64,000 nucleotides of DNA from Planktothricoides sp. SR001 (GTDB lineage: Bacteria > Cyanobacteriota > Cyanobacteriia > Cyanobacteriales > Laspinemataceae), in NCBI RefSeq assembly GCF_001276715.1, contig NZ_LIUQ01000017.1, forward strand, positions 43,247 to 107,246, read 5' to 3'. Below, piece by piece: positions 1 to 9,686 of the stretch. Both the position numbers and the translations under genes were made by a program. Position 1 is the first letter of the stretch. Each line of letters opens with the position of its first letter. The notes under the pieces were generated by a model that did not search any database, was not told the DNA's origin, and saw nothing but the letters and a program-made list of their open reading frames with translations.

Positions 1-33
1 GTTGTCACCCACCAATAATCAGGAGCGATCGCT

Positions 34-1353
34 GTGAATTTAGGTCAATCCATTGGTTTATTAGTTTTTATCCTATCGTTTTACATTCTCTGGCAAATTC
101 GGCAGATATTATTACTGGTCTTCGCTGCGGTAATTTTAGCCACAGCCTTAAACCGATTCGCCAGATTTTTACAACAGTGGAAAAATTTAAAGCGATCGTG
201 GGCGGTCTTTTTATCCATTAGCTTCTTGGTGTTCATCTTCACCATTGTGGTACTGATCATTGTGCCACCTTTTGTGGTTGAATTCCAACAACTGACCAAC
301 AGATTTCCCCAAGGAATTAATAAAGGCATCCAAACCTTAAATGATTGGGTGAACCAGCTTGAATATCGGTTTTCTGGAGAACTCGGCCAACGAGTTCTCG
401 ATTTATTCAAAATCGAAGACATCATCAGACAAGTACAAAATCTGATCAATCAAATAGCTGAAGGACTTGGGGCATTTCTGGGCGGAACTGTGGGCTTTGT
501 CGGCGGCACCGTAGGGGTCTTCCTCAGCTTTTTGCTGGTAATGATTTTATCCATTATGATCCTAGCAGAACCCCTCGCCTACCGCAGAGCATTTGTCCGC
601 TTATTTCCCTCCTTTTATCGGCGACGAGTGGAGTATATTTTAGACCGCTGTGATGTGGCATTGGGGGGATGGTTGGTTGGGATATTGCTGAACATGACCG
701 CAATTACCGTATTAAGCTGGATCGGTTTATCGATTTTGGGGGTACGGTTAGCCCTCGCTCACGCAGTCTTAGCCGGTTTACTCACCTTTATTCCCAATAT
801 TGGGCCTGGTCTGAGTGTTCTCCCACCAATAGTCATTGCTGTTTTAGATGACCCTTGGAAATCCCTCGCGGTTTTAATTCTTTATATTTTAATTCAACAA
901 GCGGAGAGTAATTTTCTCACCCCATTTGTGATGGCTCAACAGGTTTCACTTCTGCCTGCTATCACCTTATTAGCTCAACTATTTTTTGCTACATTTTTTG
1001 GTTTTTTAGGTTTATTTTTGGCTTTGCCATTGACCGTAGTCGCTCAAGTTTGGGTGCAGGAAATTTTAATGAAAGATGTTTTAGATAAATGGGATAAAAA
1101 ACTGGAGAATATTTCAGAAAATATGGCTAATTTAAATCAAATAAGTCAATTCTTAGATCCAGAACCAGCGATTTGCTTAGTTTCCGCCAATCCACCGCCA
1201 GAAATTTTAGAAACCTCAGAAAACACTGATATAACCCCAACAAATTCTCCTTCTGGAGCCGTGACGCCGCAGGAAAACCTAGAAAATGCGGTGGAAAATA
1301 TACCGGCATCAGAGGATGTATCTGAGGCTTCGGAAAACTCTCCCCAGGCTTAA
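34..1353 (+). CDS. AI-2E family (UPF0118) membrane transporter
   Basis: Polytopic inner-membrane protein of 439 residues from the AI-2E/PerM family (PF01594). Family members are mostly exporters of unknown substrate; the autoinducer-2 name comes from E. coli TqsA and should not be taken as function. Two hydrophobic helices lie in the first 90 residues, then a soluble segment to about residue 150, then a run of membrane helices containing the family's FIPNIGP-like loop near residue 255. After residue 365 the tail is acidic, Pro/Ser/Thr-rich and probably disordered. The start is GTG, with AGGAG eight bases upstream; the bases just before the start form a HIP1 site. The next gene begins 64 bases downstream in the same direction. 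Family assignment is firm; substrate is unknown. Confidence 0.85.
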   Translation: MNLGQSIGLLVFILSFYILWQIRQILLLVFAAVILATALNRFARFLQQWKNLKRSWAVFLSISFLVFIFTIVVLIIVPPFVVEFQQLTNRFPQGINKGIQTLNDWVNQLEYRFSGELGQRVLDLFKIEDIIRQVQNLINQIAEGLGAFLGGTVGFVGGTVGVFLSFLLVMILSIMILAEPLAYRRAFVRLFPSFYRRRVEYILDRCDVALGGWLVGILLNMTAITVLSWIGLSILGVRLALAHAVLAGLLTFIPNIGPGLSVLPPIVIAVLDDPWKSLAVLILYILIQQAESNFLTPFVMAQQVSLLPAITLLAQLFFATFFGFLGLFLALPLTVVAQVWVQEILMKDVLDKWDKKLENISENMANLNQISQFLDPEPAICLVSANPPPEILETSENTDITPTNSPSGAVTPQENLENAVENIPASEDVSEASENSPQA

Positions 1354-1417
1354 TCTATTGTTTGAATAGGGTTAGAGACTTTTTCATCCATTCCTGAGAA
1401 TTGATTAAAGATTTAAA

Positions 1418-2593
1418 ATGCGAACTATTGCGGAAATTAACGAAAAAATTAAAGAAAAACGTGCAGTTGTTTTAACTGTAGAAGAATTAAAAGCCCGAGT
1501 CGCCGAAACTAGCGTGGCTCAGATGGCGAAAGAAGTTGATGTGGTGACAACGGGCACGTTTGAACCCATGGAATCATCGGGAGCCATTATTAACTTAGGT
1601 CATACAGATCCACCAATTAAAATCCGCCGTTGCTGGTTAGATGGCGTCTTAGCTTATTCTGGCTTTGGGGCGGTAGATTTGTATTTAGGTGCCACGGAAG
1701 TCAGCGAAGATGGCGACGAAAGCAGAGAAATTGGCGGCGGTCATGTGATTGCCAATCTGATTGCGGGCAAACCTGTCCATTTGCGGGCGATCGGTCAAGA
1801 AACCGACTGCTATCCCCGGGCTTCTTTTGAAACCACGATTTCCCGCGATACGATTAATCAGTTTTATCTCTACAATCCTCGAAATCTTTACCAAAATTTT
1901 ATTGTGGGAGTCAATGGAGGCGATCGCCCCCTTTATACCTACCTCGGCCCCTTACAACCGCGCCTCGGTAACGCCGTTTACTCCAACATCGGCGCCCTAT
2001 CTCCCCTACTCAACGACCCAGAACTCAAACTGATCGGCATTGGTAGCCGCATTTTCCTGGGAGGTGGCATTGGCTATGTCGCCTGGGAAGGCACCCAGCA
2101 TTTTCCCCTGCAAAAGCGCCTCCCCAACCAGACCCCCATCGGCCCTGCGGCCACCCTAGCCCTCATTGGCGACGCCAAACAAATGAATCCCAAATGGGTG
2201 CGCGGCTGCTACTTCAAAAACTATGGCCCTTCGATCATGCTCGGAGTTGGCGTTGCCTTCCCCGTCCTCAACGAAGCCGTAGTTCAATGCTGTGCCGTCT
2301 CCGACAAAGAAATCGTCGCCCCCGTGGTAGACTTCTCCATCCCGCGCCGAGTTCGCCCCACCTTTGGTTTAGTCAGCTACGCTCAACTCAAGACCGGACG
2401 CCTAAAAATCGAAGGCAAACCCGTGCGGGTTGCCCCATTAGCCAGCATCTACCTATCTCGTCAAGTCGCCTTAGAACTCAAACAATGGATTGCTCAAGGG
2501 GAATTCACCCTCACCGAGCCCGTCGCCCCCCTGGACATGAATCGATCTTTTCTGCCCCAAAATCTTTGGGGTTCTCAAATGACTTTGGACTAA
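1418..2593 (+). CDS. Homocysteine biosynthesis protein (DUF39/HcyBio family)
   Basis: A 391-residue soluble protein of the DUF39 family (PF01837). Homologues in methanogens take part in converting aspartate semialdehyde and sulfide to homocysteine; cyanobacterial members carry the same name but are not characterised as far as I know. The N-terminal stretch with SVAQMAKEVDVVTTGTFEPM and the glycine-rich block LGGGIGYVAWEGTQHF around residue 215 are typical. Length matches the family core without the CBS or ferredoxin domains found in archaeal versions. ATG start; same strand as the preceding permease and the amino-acid transporter behind it, but with a 118-base gap before natF, so a separate unit is likely. 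Confidence 0.85.
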   Translation: MRTIAEINEKIKEKRAVVLTVEELKARVAETSVAQMAKEVDVVTTGTFEPMESSGAIINLGHTDPPIKIRRCWLDGVLAYSGFGAVDLYLGATEVSEDGDESREIGGGHVIANLIAGKPVHLRAIGQETDCYPRASFETTISRDTINQFYLYNPRNLYQNFIVGVNGGDRPLYTYLGPLQPRLGNAVYSNIGALSPLLNDPELKLIGIGSRIFLGGGIGYVAWEGTQHFPLQKRLPNQTPIGPAATLALIGDAKQMNPKWVRGCYFKNYGPSIMLGVGVAFPVLNEAVVQCCAVSDKEIVAPVVDFSIPRRVRPTFGLVSYAQLKTGRLKIEGKPVRVAPLASIYLSRQVALELKQWIAQGEFTLTEPVAPLDMNRSFLPQNLWGSQMTLD

Positions 2594-2711
2594 CCATAAC
2601 ACTTAAGGTAAGCTTAAAGCGTTTCAGGCAAATCATGGAGAGGTAATCACCTCAACCGCTTGAAAATCAACCTGCCCAGCCCATAAACAACCAACATAAA
2701 ACCATAAAACT

Positions 2712-3806
2712 ATGCACAAATGCGGTTCTTTGCTCATAGGAACACTGCTGTTAGTTGCCACACTCACAGCCTGTGAATCATCGAATACCACCAGCAGCAC
2801 CACAAATTCCTCTGGGGCAAATTCCACCTCAACAACCAGCACCGGAACAGGTAAAAGTCGCCTCGATATTGTCAAACAGCGAGGCCAACTCATTTGTGGC
2901 GTTGATGGCAAAATCCCCGGATTTAGCTTTGTCAATGAAAGTGGTGAATATTCCGGCTTAGATGTGGATATTTGTAAAGCAGTAGCCGCAGCAGTTTTGG
3001 GGGATCCCAATGCAGTTGAATATCGCAATTTAGACTCGACAGAAAGATTTGAAGCCTTAAAAGCAGGAGAAGTGGATATACTTTCTCGCAATACCACTTG
3101 GACAATTAGCCGTGATACCTCCGTTGGCTTAGAATTTGCCCCAACCACATTCTACGATGGACAGGGGATGATGGTTGGCAAAGATAGCGGGATTACTAAA
3201 TTAGAAGATTTACAAGGAAAAGCCGTTTGTGTGGAAGCAGGAACCACATCAGAACTCAATTTAACTGATGCCCTGCGTCAACGGAATGTCCAGTCTGAAA
3301 CTGTTACTTTCCAACAAGCTGACCCAGCTTATGCGGCTTATGCAGAAGGTCGTTGTCAAGGAATCACTTCTGACAGGTCTCAACTGGTTGCCCGTCGCAG
3401 CACTCTCCCCAATCCGGATGAACATATTCTCCTGGATGTTACCATGTCCAAAGAGCCTCTAGGCCCGGTGACAGTAAATAATGATTCCGCTTGGTTTGAT
3501 GTGGTCAAATGGACAACTTATGCCTTAATTGAAGCGGAAGAATTAGGGGTGACTCAAGCCAATATTGAGCAAATGAAAACCAATGCTAACCCCAATATTA
3601 AACGTTTATTAGGCACCGAAGGCGACCTGGGTAAAGGTCTAGGATTAAGTAATGATTTTGCCGCCAATGCAATTAAAGCCGTGGGAAATTATGGCGAAGT
3701 TTATGAAAGAAACCTGGGTCAAGGTTCCCAATTTAAACTGCCCCGTGGTCTGAATGCTCTGTGGACAACTCCCGGCGGTTTGATGTATTCTCCACCCTTC
3801 CGTTAA
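2712..3806 (+). CDS. natF: Amino-acid ABC transporter, substrate-binding lipoprotein (NatF-like)
   Basis: Periplasmic binding protein (364 residues) for polar amino acids, family SBP_bac_3. Residues 1-20 form a lipoprotein signal peptide ending in LTAC, so Cys21 should be lipidated. A Ser/Thr/Asn-rich linker (22-55) precedes the two-lobed domain, recognisable by GVDGKIPGFSF and the ACVEAGTT-like hinge motif. It heads a set of binding protein, two permeases and ATPase on one strand, the order of the N-II system natF-natG-natH-bgtA of Anabaena, which takes up acidic and neutral polar amino acids. The symbol is by synteny and family, not by tested substrate. The 297-base gap behind it holds repeats and may lower expression of the downstream genes relative to this one. 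Confidence 0.8.
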   Translation: MHKCGSLLIGTLLLVATLTACESSNTTSSTTNSSGANSTSTTSTGTGKSRLDIVKQRGQLICGVDGKIPGFSFVNESGEYSGLDVDICKAVAAAVLGDPNAVEYRNLDSTERFEALKAGEVDILSRNTTWTISRDTSVGLEFAPTTFYDGQGMMVGKDSGITKLEDLQGKAVCVEAGTTSELNLTDALRQRNVQSETVTFQQADPAYAAYAEGRCQGITSDRSQLVARRSTLPNPDEHILLDVTMSKEPLGPVTVNNDSAWFDVVKWTTYALIEAEELGVTQANIEQMKTNANPNIKRLLGTEGDLGKGLGLSNDFAANAIKAVGNYGEVYERNLGQGSQFKLPRGLNALWTTPGGLMYSPPFR

Positions 3807-3830
3807 TTGTAGTTAATTGTAGGTTGGACT

Positions 3831-4003
3831 CTGGGAACGAAACCCAACCTAGCAGAGAGGAGAGAGGAGAGAGGAGAGAGGATTTTACTATGCAACTCTT
3901 TCCTTAACCCTACCTACGAATAGGGCTGATAAATATCGATAAGGGCGAAGCATAAGTGAATTTCTGGTAAAAATCCGCAAATTGTCGCACTTATGCTTTG
4001 CCC
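3831..4003. repeat. Palindromic and tandem repeats between natF and natG
   Basis: Three elements fill this gap. Around 3831-3852 a short inverted repeat (TAGGTTGG/CCAACCTA) could form a hairpin just after natF. Around 3855-3882 GAGAGGA-type units are tandemly repeated. At 3943-3958 and 3988-4003 lie near-perfect inverted arms reading GGGCGAAGCATAAGTG, a member of the GGGCGAAGC dispersed repeat family seen again at 57.8 and 59 kb. The last arm creates an upstream ATG in frame with natG, which is why automatic start calls may be too long there. Confidence 0.65.
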
Positions 4004-4103
4004 CTACATCCTGATTTACATAATTAAGATGCTCTCGTTAACGGTCTGCCCAAAATCCGTAAACTTATCTGAAAATTCAGGCAAACTTACTCACTTTGCA
4101 CCC

Positions 4104-5267
4104 ATGACGCTCAACTCATATCAGAAAATTACCCTTTGGCGAGATGGCCGATTTTGGCGCATTGCCTTCCAGGTTTTAGTCATTGTCGTTGTGGTTAGTT
4201 TATTCGCACTTTTAGGACTTAACCTGACGCGAAATATCAGCCAAACCGGCAGTAATTTTGGCTTTGATTTTTTAAATACCTCCGCCGGATTTAGTATTCT
4301 GGATAGTTTAATTCCCTATACTCCGACCGATCCTTATCGTCGCGTTTTATTGGCAGGCTTATTAAATTCTCTCCGGGTCATGTTTTTTGGGATTATTCTC
4401 ACAACTTTTTTAGGAATTTCTGTGGGAATTGCGCGGTTTTCCGATAATTGGCTGCTGCGTCAGTTAGCGTTTATTTATGTGGAAATTGTGCGGAATACTC
4501 CCCTATTATTACAGCTTGTGTTTTGGTATGGGGTGTTTGTCCAATTGCCTCCGGTTAAAGAAAGTTTGAGATTTTTGAACTCAGTTTTCTTGTCTAAACA
4601 AGGAATTTTTCTACCTTGGCCGTCAGGGATTCAAGGAATTATTGGCTTAGGGGTGTTAGTGATTTGCGCGATCGCTGCTGTCATCGTTTCACAACAGCGA
4701 ACTAAAATTATGGTAGAACGGGGAGAGTCTGGCCAACCGCAATTAATTACCTTGGGCATCATTGGCATCATTGCTTTATTCACTTTAACCGTAGGATTAG
4801 GTTGGCAAAGGCCAATATTTAATCCCACCACCAATAATATTGAAGGCGGATTACGCCTGACGATTGAATTTACCACAATTTTAGTCAGTTTAGTAATTTA
4901 TACAGCGGCTTATATTGCGGAAATTGTGCGTGCGGGGATTCAATCTGTCCCCAAAGGTCAATGGGAAGCTGCCCGATCTTTGGGATTAAAATCCGGTTTA
5001 GTTATGCAGTTAGTGGTATTTCCTCAAGCTTTGCGAGTGATTATTCCCCCGTTAAATAGTCAATATTTGAACTTAGCTAAAAACTCCAGTTTGGCGATCG
5101 CTGTAGCATATGCGGATATGTATAATGTCGCCAATACCACCTTTAACCAAACCGGACGGGCGATCGAAGTGATGTTAATTATCATGGCCACCTATCTTAG
5201 CATTAATTTATTCATTTCTTTAGGCATGAACCGATTAAACCGCATGGTGCAATTACGAGAACGATAA
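4104..5267 (+). CDS. natG: Amino-acid ABC transporter permease (NatG-like)
   Basis: First membrane subunit of the polar amino-acid transporter, 387 residues from this start. After one N-terminal helix (about residues 20-40) and a periplasmic loop comes the transmembrane domain of the HisM/GlnP family. The EAA loop that contacts the ATPase reads GQWEAARSLGL at about residue 285. The frame is open from an ATG at 3993, but that codon lies inside a dispersed palindromic repeat and the added residues have no family character, so I chose the ATG at 4104. The insert between the early and late helices makes it longer than proteobacterial permeases, as is usual for NatG. natH follows after 179 bases. 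Confidence 0.8.
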   Translation: MTLNSYQKITLWRDGRFWRIAFQVLVIVVVVSLFALLGLNLTRNISQTGSNFGFDFLNTSAGFSILDSLIPYTPTDPYRRVLLAGLLNSLRVMFFGIILTTFLGISVGIARFSDNWLLRQLAFIYVEIVRNTPLLLQLVFWYGVFVQLPPVKESLRFLNSVFLSKQGIFLPWPSGIQGIIGLGVLVICAIAAVIVSQQRTKIMVERGESGQPQLITLGIIGIIALFTLTVGLGWQRPIFNPTTNNIEGGLRLTIEFTTILVSLVIYTAAYIAEIVRAGIQSVPKGQWEAARSLGLKSGLVMQLVVFPQALRVIIPPLNSQYLNLAKNSSLAIAVAYADMYNVANTTFNQTGRAIEVMLIIMATYLSINLFISLGMNRLNRMVQLRER

Positions 5268-5310
5268 ATTAGATGATTAACTTTTGTACCGGCGAAGCAT
5301 TCGCGAAGTA

Positions 5311-5371
5311 CCCGCGCATTTGCGCCTAAATTTGTTGGTGCTCCGTCAATATCAATGCGCGAATGCGCGGG
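5311..5371. repeat. Palindromic repeat between natG and natH
   Basis: Inverted arms CCCGCGCATTTGCGC (5311-5325) and GCGCGAATGCGCGGG (5357-5371) differ at one position and enclose a 31-base loop. The element is GC-rich compared with the flanks and is followed by AACCAC/AACAAC short repeats up to the natH start. It looks like a REP-type dispersed repeat and could act as a transcript-stabilising or attenuating hairpin inside the operon. Confidence 0.6.
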
Positions 5372-5446
5372 CCACTGCTAACTGTTGACTAACAACCAAC
5401 AAATCACCAATAACCACTAACCACGAACCACGAACATTGATTAACC

Positions 5447-6664
5447 ATGAATTATATCCCATCAAATCCATCAAATCAACCGCCTGAAACCGCCGGTTTA
5501 ACTGCCCAGGAATGGTTGCAAAAAAATCTATTTAATACCTGGTACAATAGTCTGATTACCATTGGGATTACTGCCCTGTTATTATCAATGTTAACCGGGT
5601 TTATCTCTTGGGCATTCACCACAGCGAAATGGAATGTAATTCCCGCTAACCTACCCCTATTTTTTGTCGGGCGATTTCCCGTCGATCAATATTGGCGATT
5701 GTGGGTAATCTTAGGCATGATTACCCTCCTGTCTGGGATTACCTGGGGATTTTTAGCCCGAAATTCCCGAATTCTATTTAGTAAAAATACTTTAATTGGT
5801 GCTGGGGGCGCCGGAGTCTTGGCGGTGCTGACTCCAGTAGCGATCGCCCCTCGTTTACTCTTAATCGGCATCCTATTATTGCTGTTAGCGGGGGCTTGGG
5901 GGGGAAAAATCCTGGGAAATACTCAACCAAAAATCGGCAAATGGTTGCCTTTTTCCTGGTTTCTCCTCTTGTTAATTTGTGTGTGGTTTATAGGCGGTGG
6001 ACTCGGACTAAAATTAGTCTCCACGAACCTCTGGGGAGGACTAATGTTGACCTTACTCATGTCAATTAGCAGTATTTTATTATCCTTTCCCATTGGCGTA
6101 TTATTAGCATTAGGACGACAAAGTAGTTTACCCGTAATCCGCATTTGCTCAACGGTTTATATCGAAGTGTTTCGGGGCTTACCCCTAATTACCATTCTCT
6201 TTATGGGGCAAGTTTTACTCCCCTTATTCCTGGCGGAAGGAATGCGACCAGACCGGGTATTACGGGCTATTATTGGATTAACGATGTTTAGTTCTGCCTA
6301 CTTAGCGGAAAACATCCGATCCGGGCTACAAGCGATTCCCAGAGGTCAAATGGAAGCCGCCAAAGCATTAGGCTTAAATACCCCTTTAACCGTAGGTTTA
6401 ATTATTTTACCCCAAGCCTTAAAAGTGGCGATTCCGGCGATTGTCGGTCAGTTTATTAGCTTATTTCAAGATACAACTTTACTCTCGATTGTGGGCTTAG
6501 TGGAATTATTAGGCATAAGCCGATCAATTCTCGCCAACCCGAAGTTTCTGGGACGCTACTTAGAAGTGTATATTTTTATTGGCATCCTGTACTGGGTATT
6601 TTCCTATGCTCTGTCGATCGCCAGCCAAAAATTAGAAGAACAGTTGAATACTGAACATCGATAA
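5447..6664 (+). CDS. natH: Amino-acid ABC transporter permease (NatH-like)
   Basis: Second membrane subunit, 405 residues, paralogous to the preceding gene. An N-terminal extension with several extra helices (to about residue 185) precedes the permease domain, whose EAA loop reads GQMEAAKALGL near residue 305 and which contains the usual IPAIVGQFISLFQDT segment. The two permeases should form the heterodimeric channel that BgtA energises. ATG start, no strong Shine-Dalgarno. The ATPase gene starts 74 bases downstream. Confidence 0.8.
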   Translation: MNYIPSNPSNQPPETAGLTAQEWLQKNLFNTWYNSLITIGITALLLSMLTGFISWAFTTAKWNVIPANLPLFFVGRFPVDQYWRLWVILGMITLLSGITWGFLARNSRILFSKNTLIGAGGAGVLAVLTPVAIAPRLLLIGILLLLLAGAWGGKILGNTQPKIGKWLPFSWFLLLLICVWFIGGGLGLKLVSTNLWGGLMLTLLMSISSILLSFPIGVLLALGRQSSLPVIRICSTVYIEVFRGLPLITILFMGQVLLPLFLAEGMRPDRVLRAIIGLTMFSSAYLAENIRSGLQAIPRGQMEAAKALGLNTPLTVGLIILPQALKVAIPAIVGQFISLFQDTTLLSIVGLVELLGISRSILANPKFLGRYLEVYIFIGILYWVFSYALSIASQKLEEQLNTEHR

Positions 6665-6738
6665 ACCTGTGGTCAGAGACAGATATCCTATAATAGAAAA
6701 CACCCTGAATCCATTGTTAATCAATCCAACTTAAAACC

Positions 6739-7518
6739 ATGACACAGATACAATCTAACACTATTCCCATCGAAACCAGTTCAGAAGAATACGCCATTAT
6801 TGCTACCGATGTCCATAAATGGTACAGCAATCATTTTCACGCCCTCAGAGGAGTCAGCCTTTCGGTCAAACGCGGGGAAGTGGTAGTGATTATGGGGCCA
6901 TCGGGTTCGGGAAAATCCACCTTTATTAGAACATTTAATGCCTTAGAAGAAATTCAAAAAGGCAGTATTGTTATCGATGGCATTAAGTTATCCCATGATT
7001 TAAAAAATATTGAAGAAATTCATAAAGAAGTGGGGATGGTGTTTCAACAGTTTAATTTATTTCCCCATTTAACGATTTTACAGAATGTGACTTTAGCCCC
7101 GATTTGGGTGAGACGTTGGCCGAAAGCAAAAGCCGAAGAAGTGGCATTACAATTGTTAGAACGGGTGGGAATTTTAGAACAGGCGAATAAATATCCGGGG
7201 CAATTATCCGGGGGTCAACAGCAACGGGTGGCGATCGCACGAGCCCTAGCCATGCAGCCGAAAATCATGTTATTTGATGAGCCCACTTCTTCTTTAGACC
7301 CGGAAATGGTGCGAGAAGTTTTGGATGTAATGCGAACCTTGGCCAAATCAGGCATGACGATGGTCTGTGTCACCCATGAAGTTGGCTTTGCGCGAGAAGT
7401 AGCCGATCGCATTGTGTTCATGGCCGATGGAGTTTTAGTCGAACAAGCAACCCCAGAACAATTCTTTAACAATCCTCAAGAAGAACGAACTCAACAATTT
7501 CTCTCTCAAATTCTTTAA
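6739..7518 (+). CDS. bgtA: Amino-acid ABC transporter ATP-binding protein (BgtA/GlnQ type)
   Basis: Cytoplasmic ATPase of 259 residues that powers uptake through NatG/NatH. All catalytic motifs are present: Walker [10 protein letters not shown] (residues 53-61), signature LSGGQQQR, Walker [13 protein letters not shown] with the catalytic Glu, and the switch His in CVTHE. In Anabaena BgtA is shared between the N-II and basic amino-acid systems, so it may serve a second transporter encoded elsewhere. Last gene of the operon; a strong hairpin follows at 7602-7640. Confidence 0.85.
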   Translation: MTQIQSNTIPIETSSEEYAIIATDVHKWYSNHFHALRGVSLSVKRGEVVVIMGPSGSGKSTFIRTFNALEEIQKGSIVIDGIKLSHDLKNIEEIHKEVGMVFQQFNLFPHLTILQNVTLAPIWVRRWPKAKAEEVALQLLERVGILEQANKYPGQLSGGQQQRVAIARALAMQPKIMLFDEPTSSLDPEMVREVLDVMRTLAKSGMTMVCVTHEVGFAREVADRIVFMADGVLVEQATPEQFFNNPQEERTQQFLSQIL

Positions 7519-7601
7519 TTTTGCCCAATTTGCCGCAATTTGCCGCGAAATCCCAGCCGGGGATTTATCCTGATGTTGATCCAGTGCGCCGATCGACCCT
7601 A

Positions 7602-7640
7602 ATCCATAAGCCCCCCCTGAAATAGGGGGGGCTTATGGAT
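7602..7640. terminator. Strong 16-bp hairpin behind the amino-acid transporter operon
   Basis: Perfect inverted arms of 16 bases, ATCCATAAG followed by seven C, and their complement, flank a 7-base loop TGAAATA. It lies 84 bases after the bgtA stop and is followed by a moderately T-rich stretch. It probably ends the nat operon transcript, although the T-tract is weak and it could equally be a dispersed repeat used as a terminator. Confidence 0.7.
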
Positions 7641-8077
7641 TTATCTACTCGTTTAGATCAATCCCAAGGGCTTTCGCTCCGATAACCTCGGTTTCCTGTA
7701 GAGACATTGTATGCAACGTGCAGCATTTAACCGTCTCAAATCTGTTCATAGCTGAACAAAACTGAGAATAGTATGGCATCACCAACAATGGTGAAGGATG
7801 CTGCCATCAAAGCTAATCCTTAAAGAACTTAAAGAATTAGCCCGTTATTACCTTTCTTCTCCTTTTACAACAGAAGAATTGTTCTCAGAAGGGCAGTGCT
7901 GAGATCCCAGCTTACTTCACCGGGCAGCTAATTTACCGAAATGTTTCTGGGCATGAATTGTAACTTGATACATTTTACCAGATTTAGCAAAATATAGCAA
8001 GTAATGATGAGGATTTTGCTCACCTATTATCACCTCTTTAGAAGTATCCGAGGCTAGGGTTTACCGCAGATTTGGCA
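7641..8077. other. Intergenic stretch, no convincing gene
   Basis: Between the nat hairpin and the next gene on the opposite strand. It holds part of an imperfect palindrome (GTAGAGACATTGTATGCAACG, at about 7698-7718) of a kind common in cyanobacteria. A 34-codon open frame starts at 7798 (MLPSKLILKELKELARYYLS...) with no recognisable family or good ribosome site. I see nothing else. Confidence 0.4.
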
Positions 8078-9145
8078 TTAGGTTTCACTGTTGGGTTTTT
8101 GACGCTTCTTAATCGTGGGTTTGGGAACGGATCCAGACCGAGTTGGGGGTGAGAACTGAGCGGGCTTCTGATCGGGACGCTGAAAGCTTTTCTGATAACG
8201 AGGCGGTTTGCCTCCACCAGGTCGCCCACCACCGGGCTTGTTGCCTTTCTTGACCTTGGTTGGCCCCACCAGACCCAAATCATTTCCCTGCTCAATGATT
8301 AGATTTTGGCCTTGCCGGTGCAGATGCAAGTCCCAAAAATGACCCACCGCTTTTCCTGTAAGACTGCCTTGCAGTTTTAACTTGAAAAACTTCGGTTCAT
8401 CAGAGGGTTGACGGGGATGCTGCTTAATTTTGATAATGATGTATGGTGGCTCCTGGTCTTCAAATGCTTCTGATTGATAAACCACTTCACCGCGAATGGA
8501 AAAATACCCATCGTCCAGGGGTGGATATTCCGAGGTTTCAACGGTTTTGGCATCTGATGGCGAGCTTTGGTCTGGGGTAGCCTCGGCACTCAGGTCACTA
8601 CCCTCAATGGCTTTATGCTTAGGGCTGAGTTGTTCGGGTTCCCAAATTCCCACAATTTGTAAGTGCAACTCACCATTTTTTTGTCTAGTGCGAGGATAAA
8701 CCACCCAAAGATGATTTTCTTTTAGGTCAATATGATTTTTTACTAAACTCATTACCCGTCCCAAGAGCACGGCATCAATTTCCGTGCCGTCGGTGGTGAC
8801 GAGGTCACCTTTGGTAAATTGGTCGTCTGAGGCCCGGTAATGGCCATGAACTAACCCAATGGCACGATACTGCTTGGGTTCTGATGGCGGGGGAATGGGA
8901 TGTTGCCGCGCAATGGATTCGATTTCTGAAGCATCGTCGCGATCGCTCTCGACAATTTCGTGGTTGGTTTCAGGATTAGTTAGAGCACTCACAGGCGGTG
9001 ATGTTGGTATTTCTTCATGGTTTGGGGACCCAGGAGCACTAGGAACCGACGACGGTTTCTGTGCTTCAGGGACTTGAGTTGGCTTTGGTTGTGCGGATTT
9101 AGTAGATTTAGTTGACTGGATAAACTCATTCGGAGAGGAATTCAT
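8078..9145 (-). CDS. Conserved cyanobacterial hypothetical protein with basic Gly-rich tail
   Basis: I do not recognise a named family. The 355-residue protein has three parts: a Pro/Ser/Thr-rich, probably disordered N-terminus (1-95); a folded centre (about 96-290) with alternating hydrophobic strands, for example YRAIGLVHGHY and YFSIRGEVVYQSEAF, that suggests two beta-barrel-like units separated by an acidic linker; and a tail from about 295 with GGGRPGGGKPPR-type repeats and many Lys/Arg. The tail suggests nucleic-acid binding, which is inference. ATG start with GGAGG five bases upstream. No operon partner: the neighbours are far away or on the other strand. Confidence 0.7.
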   Translation of the reverse strand: MNSSPNEFIQSTKSTKSAQPKPTQVPEAQKPSSVPSAPGSPNHEEIPTSPPVSALTNPETNHEIVESDRDDASEIESIARQHPIPPPSEPKQYRAIGLVHGHYRASDDQFTKGDLVTTDGTEIDAVLLGRVMSLVKNHIDLKENHLWVVYPRTRQKNGELHLQIVGIWEPEQLSPKHKAIEGSDLSAEATPDQSSPSDAKTVETSEYPPLDDGYFSIRGEVVYQSEAFEDQEPPYIIIKIKQHPRQPSDEPKFFKLKLQGSLTGKAVGHFWDLHLHRQGQNLIIEQGNDLGLVGPTKVKKGNKPGGGRPGGGKPPRYQKSFQRPDQKPAQFSPPTRSGSVPKPTIKKRQKPNSET

Positions 9146-9317
9146 AAAACCTCCAGATTCAGCGGAGACACATCCCTATACGGGTATTTAGACGAGACGT
9201 TGCGATCTTTACCCTGTGCGGGACAGGGGCTTGAGCGATCGACGGCAAGATATTGAGAGCAAGAAAAATCGATTTCGATTTCTTTTCCTCTCATTTTCCC
9301 TGAATGGCGCTGTTTCT

Positions 9318-9346
9318 AAGTGCATCCGCACCGCTTCGCGAACGGC
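9318..9346 (-). repeat. GCGAAGCGG dispersed repeat, partial copy
   Basis: Read on the minus strand it gives GTTCGCGAAGCGGTGCGG, matching with one change the 35-base repeat at 30214-30248 and 32287-32321. Confidence 0.6.
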
Positions 9347-9634
9347 AGAAGCAGAACCATTCCGCAGATAAATATCACCGATGGACAACTCTATACAGAG
9401 AATACACTGATGATATAGGATACACATCTGCTTAAGTGTTTTCTCTGTCTTTGATTTGATTTACAGACTTTTTTAGCATCAGCCTGCTTATTTTACTCAA
9501 TCCAAGGATGCTATACCAGAATCCGTACTATTTCTACTTTGACTGGCAAAAAAATCTTCGGTTTCTCCCGAAATCTGGTAGGTTTGACCGATCGCCTCTT
9601 TCTTGTCTGACCATTATTTTTGACGGATTCTCTT

Positions 9635-9686
9635 GATCGTAGTTCTCGATCGTAGTTCTCGATCGTAGTTCTCGATCGTAGTTCTC
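9635..9686. repeat. Four perfect copies of a 13-bp tandem repeat
   Basis: The unit GATCGTAGTTCTC occurs four times without a gap and then decays into GATCCTC and GATCCTA. It is a simple minisatellite in a gene-free region; no function is visible. Confidence 0.85.

Noticed and set aside
3993..4103. Upstream ATG extending natG by 37 residues
   Set aside because: The ATG lies in a dispersed palindromic repeat, has no ribosome site and the extra residues do not look like an ABC permease.
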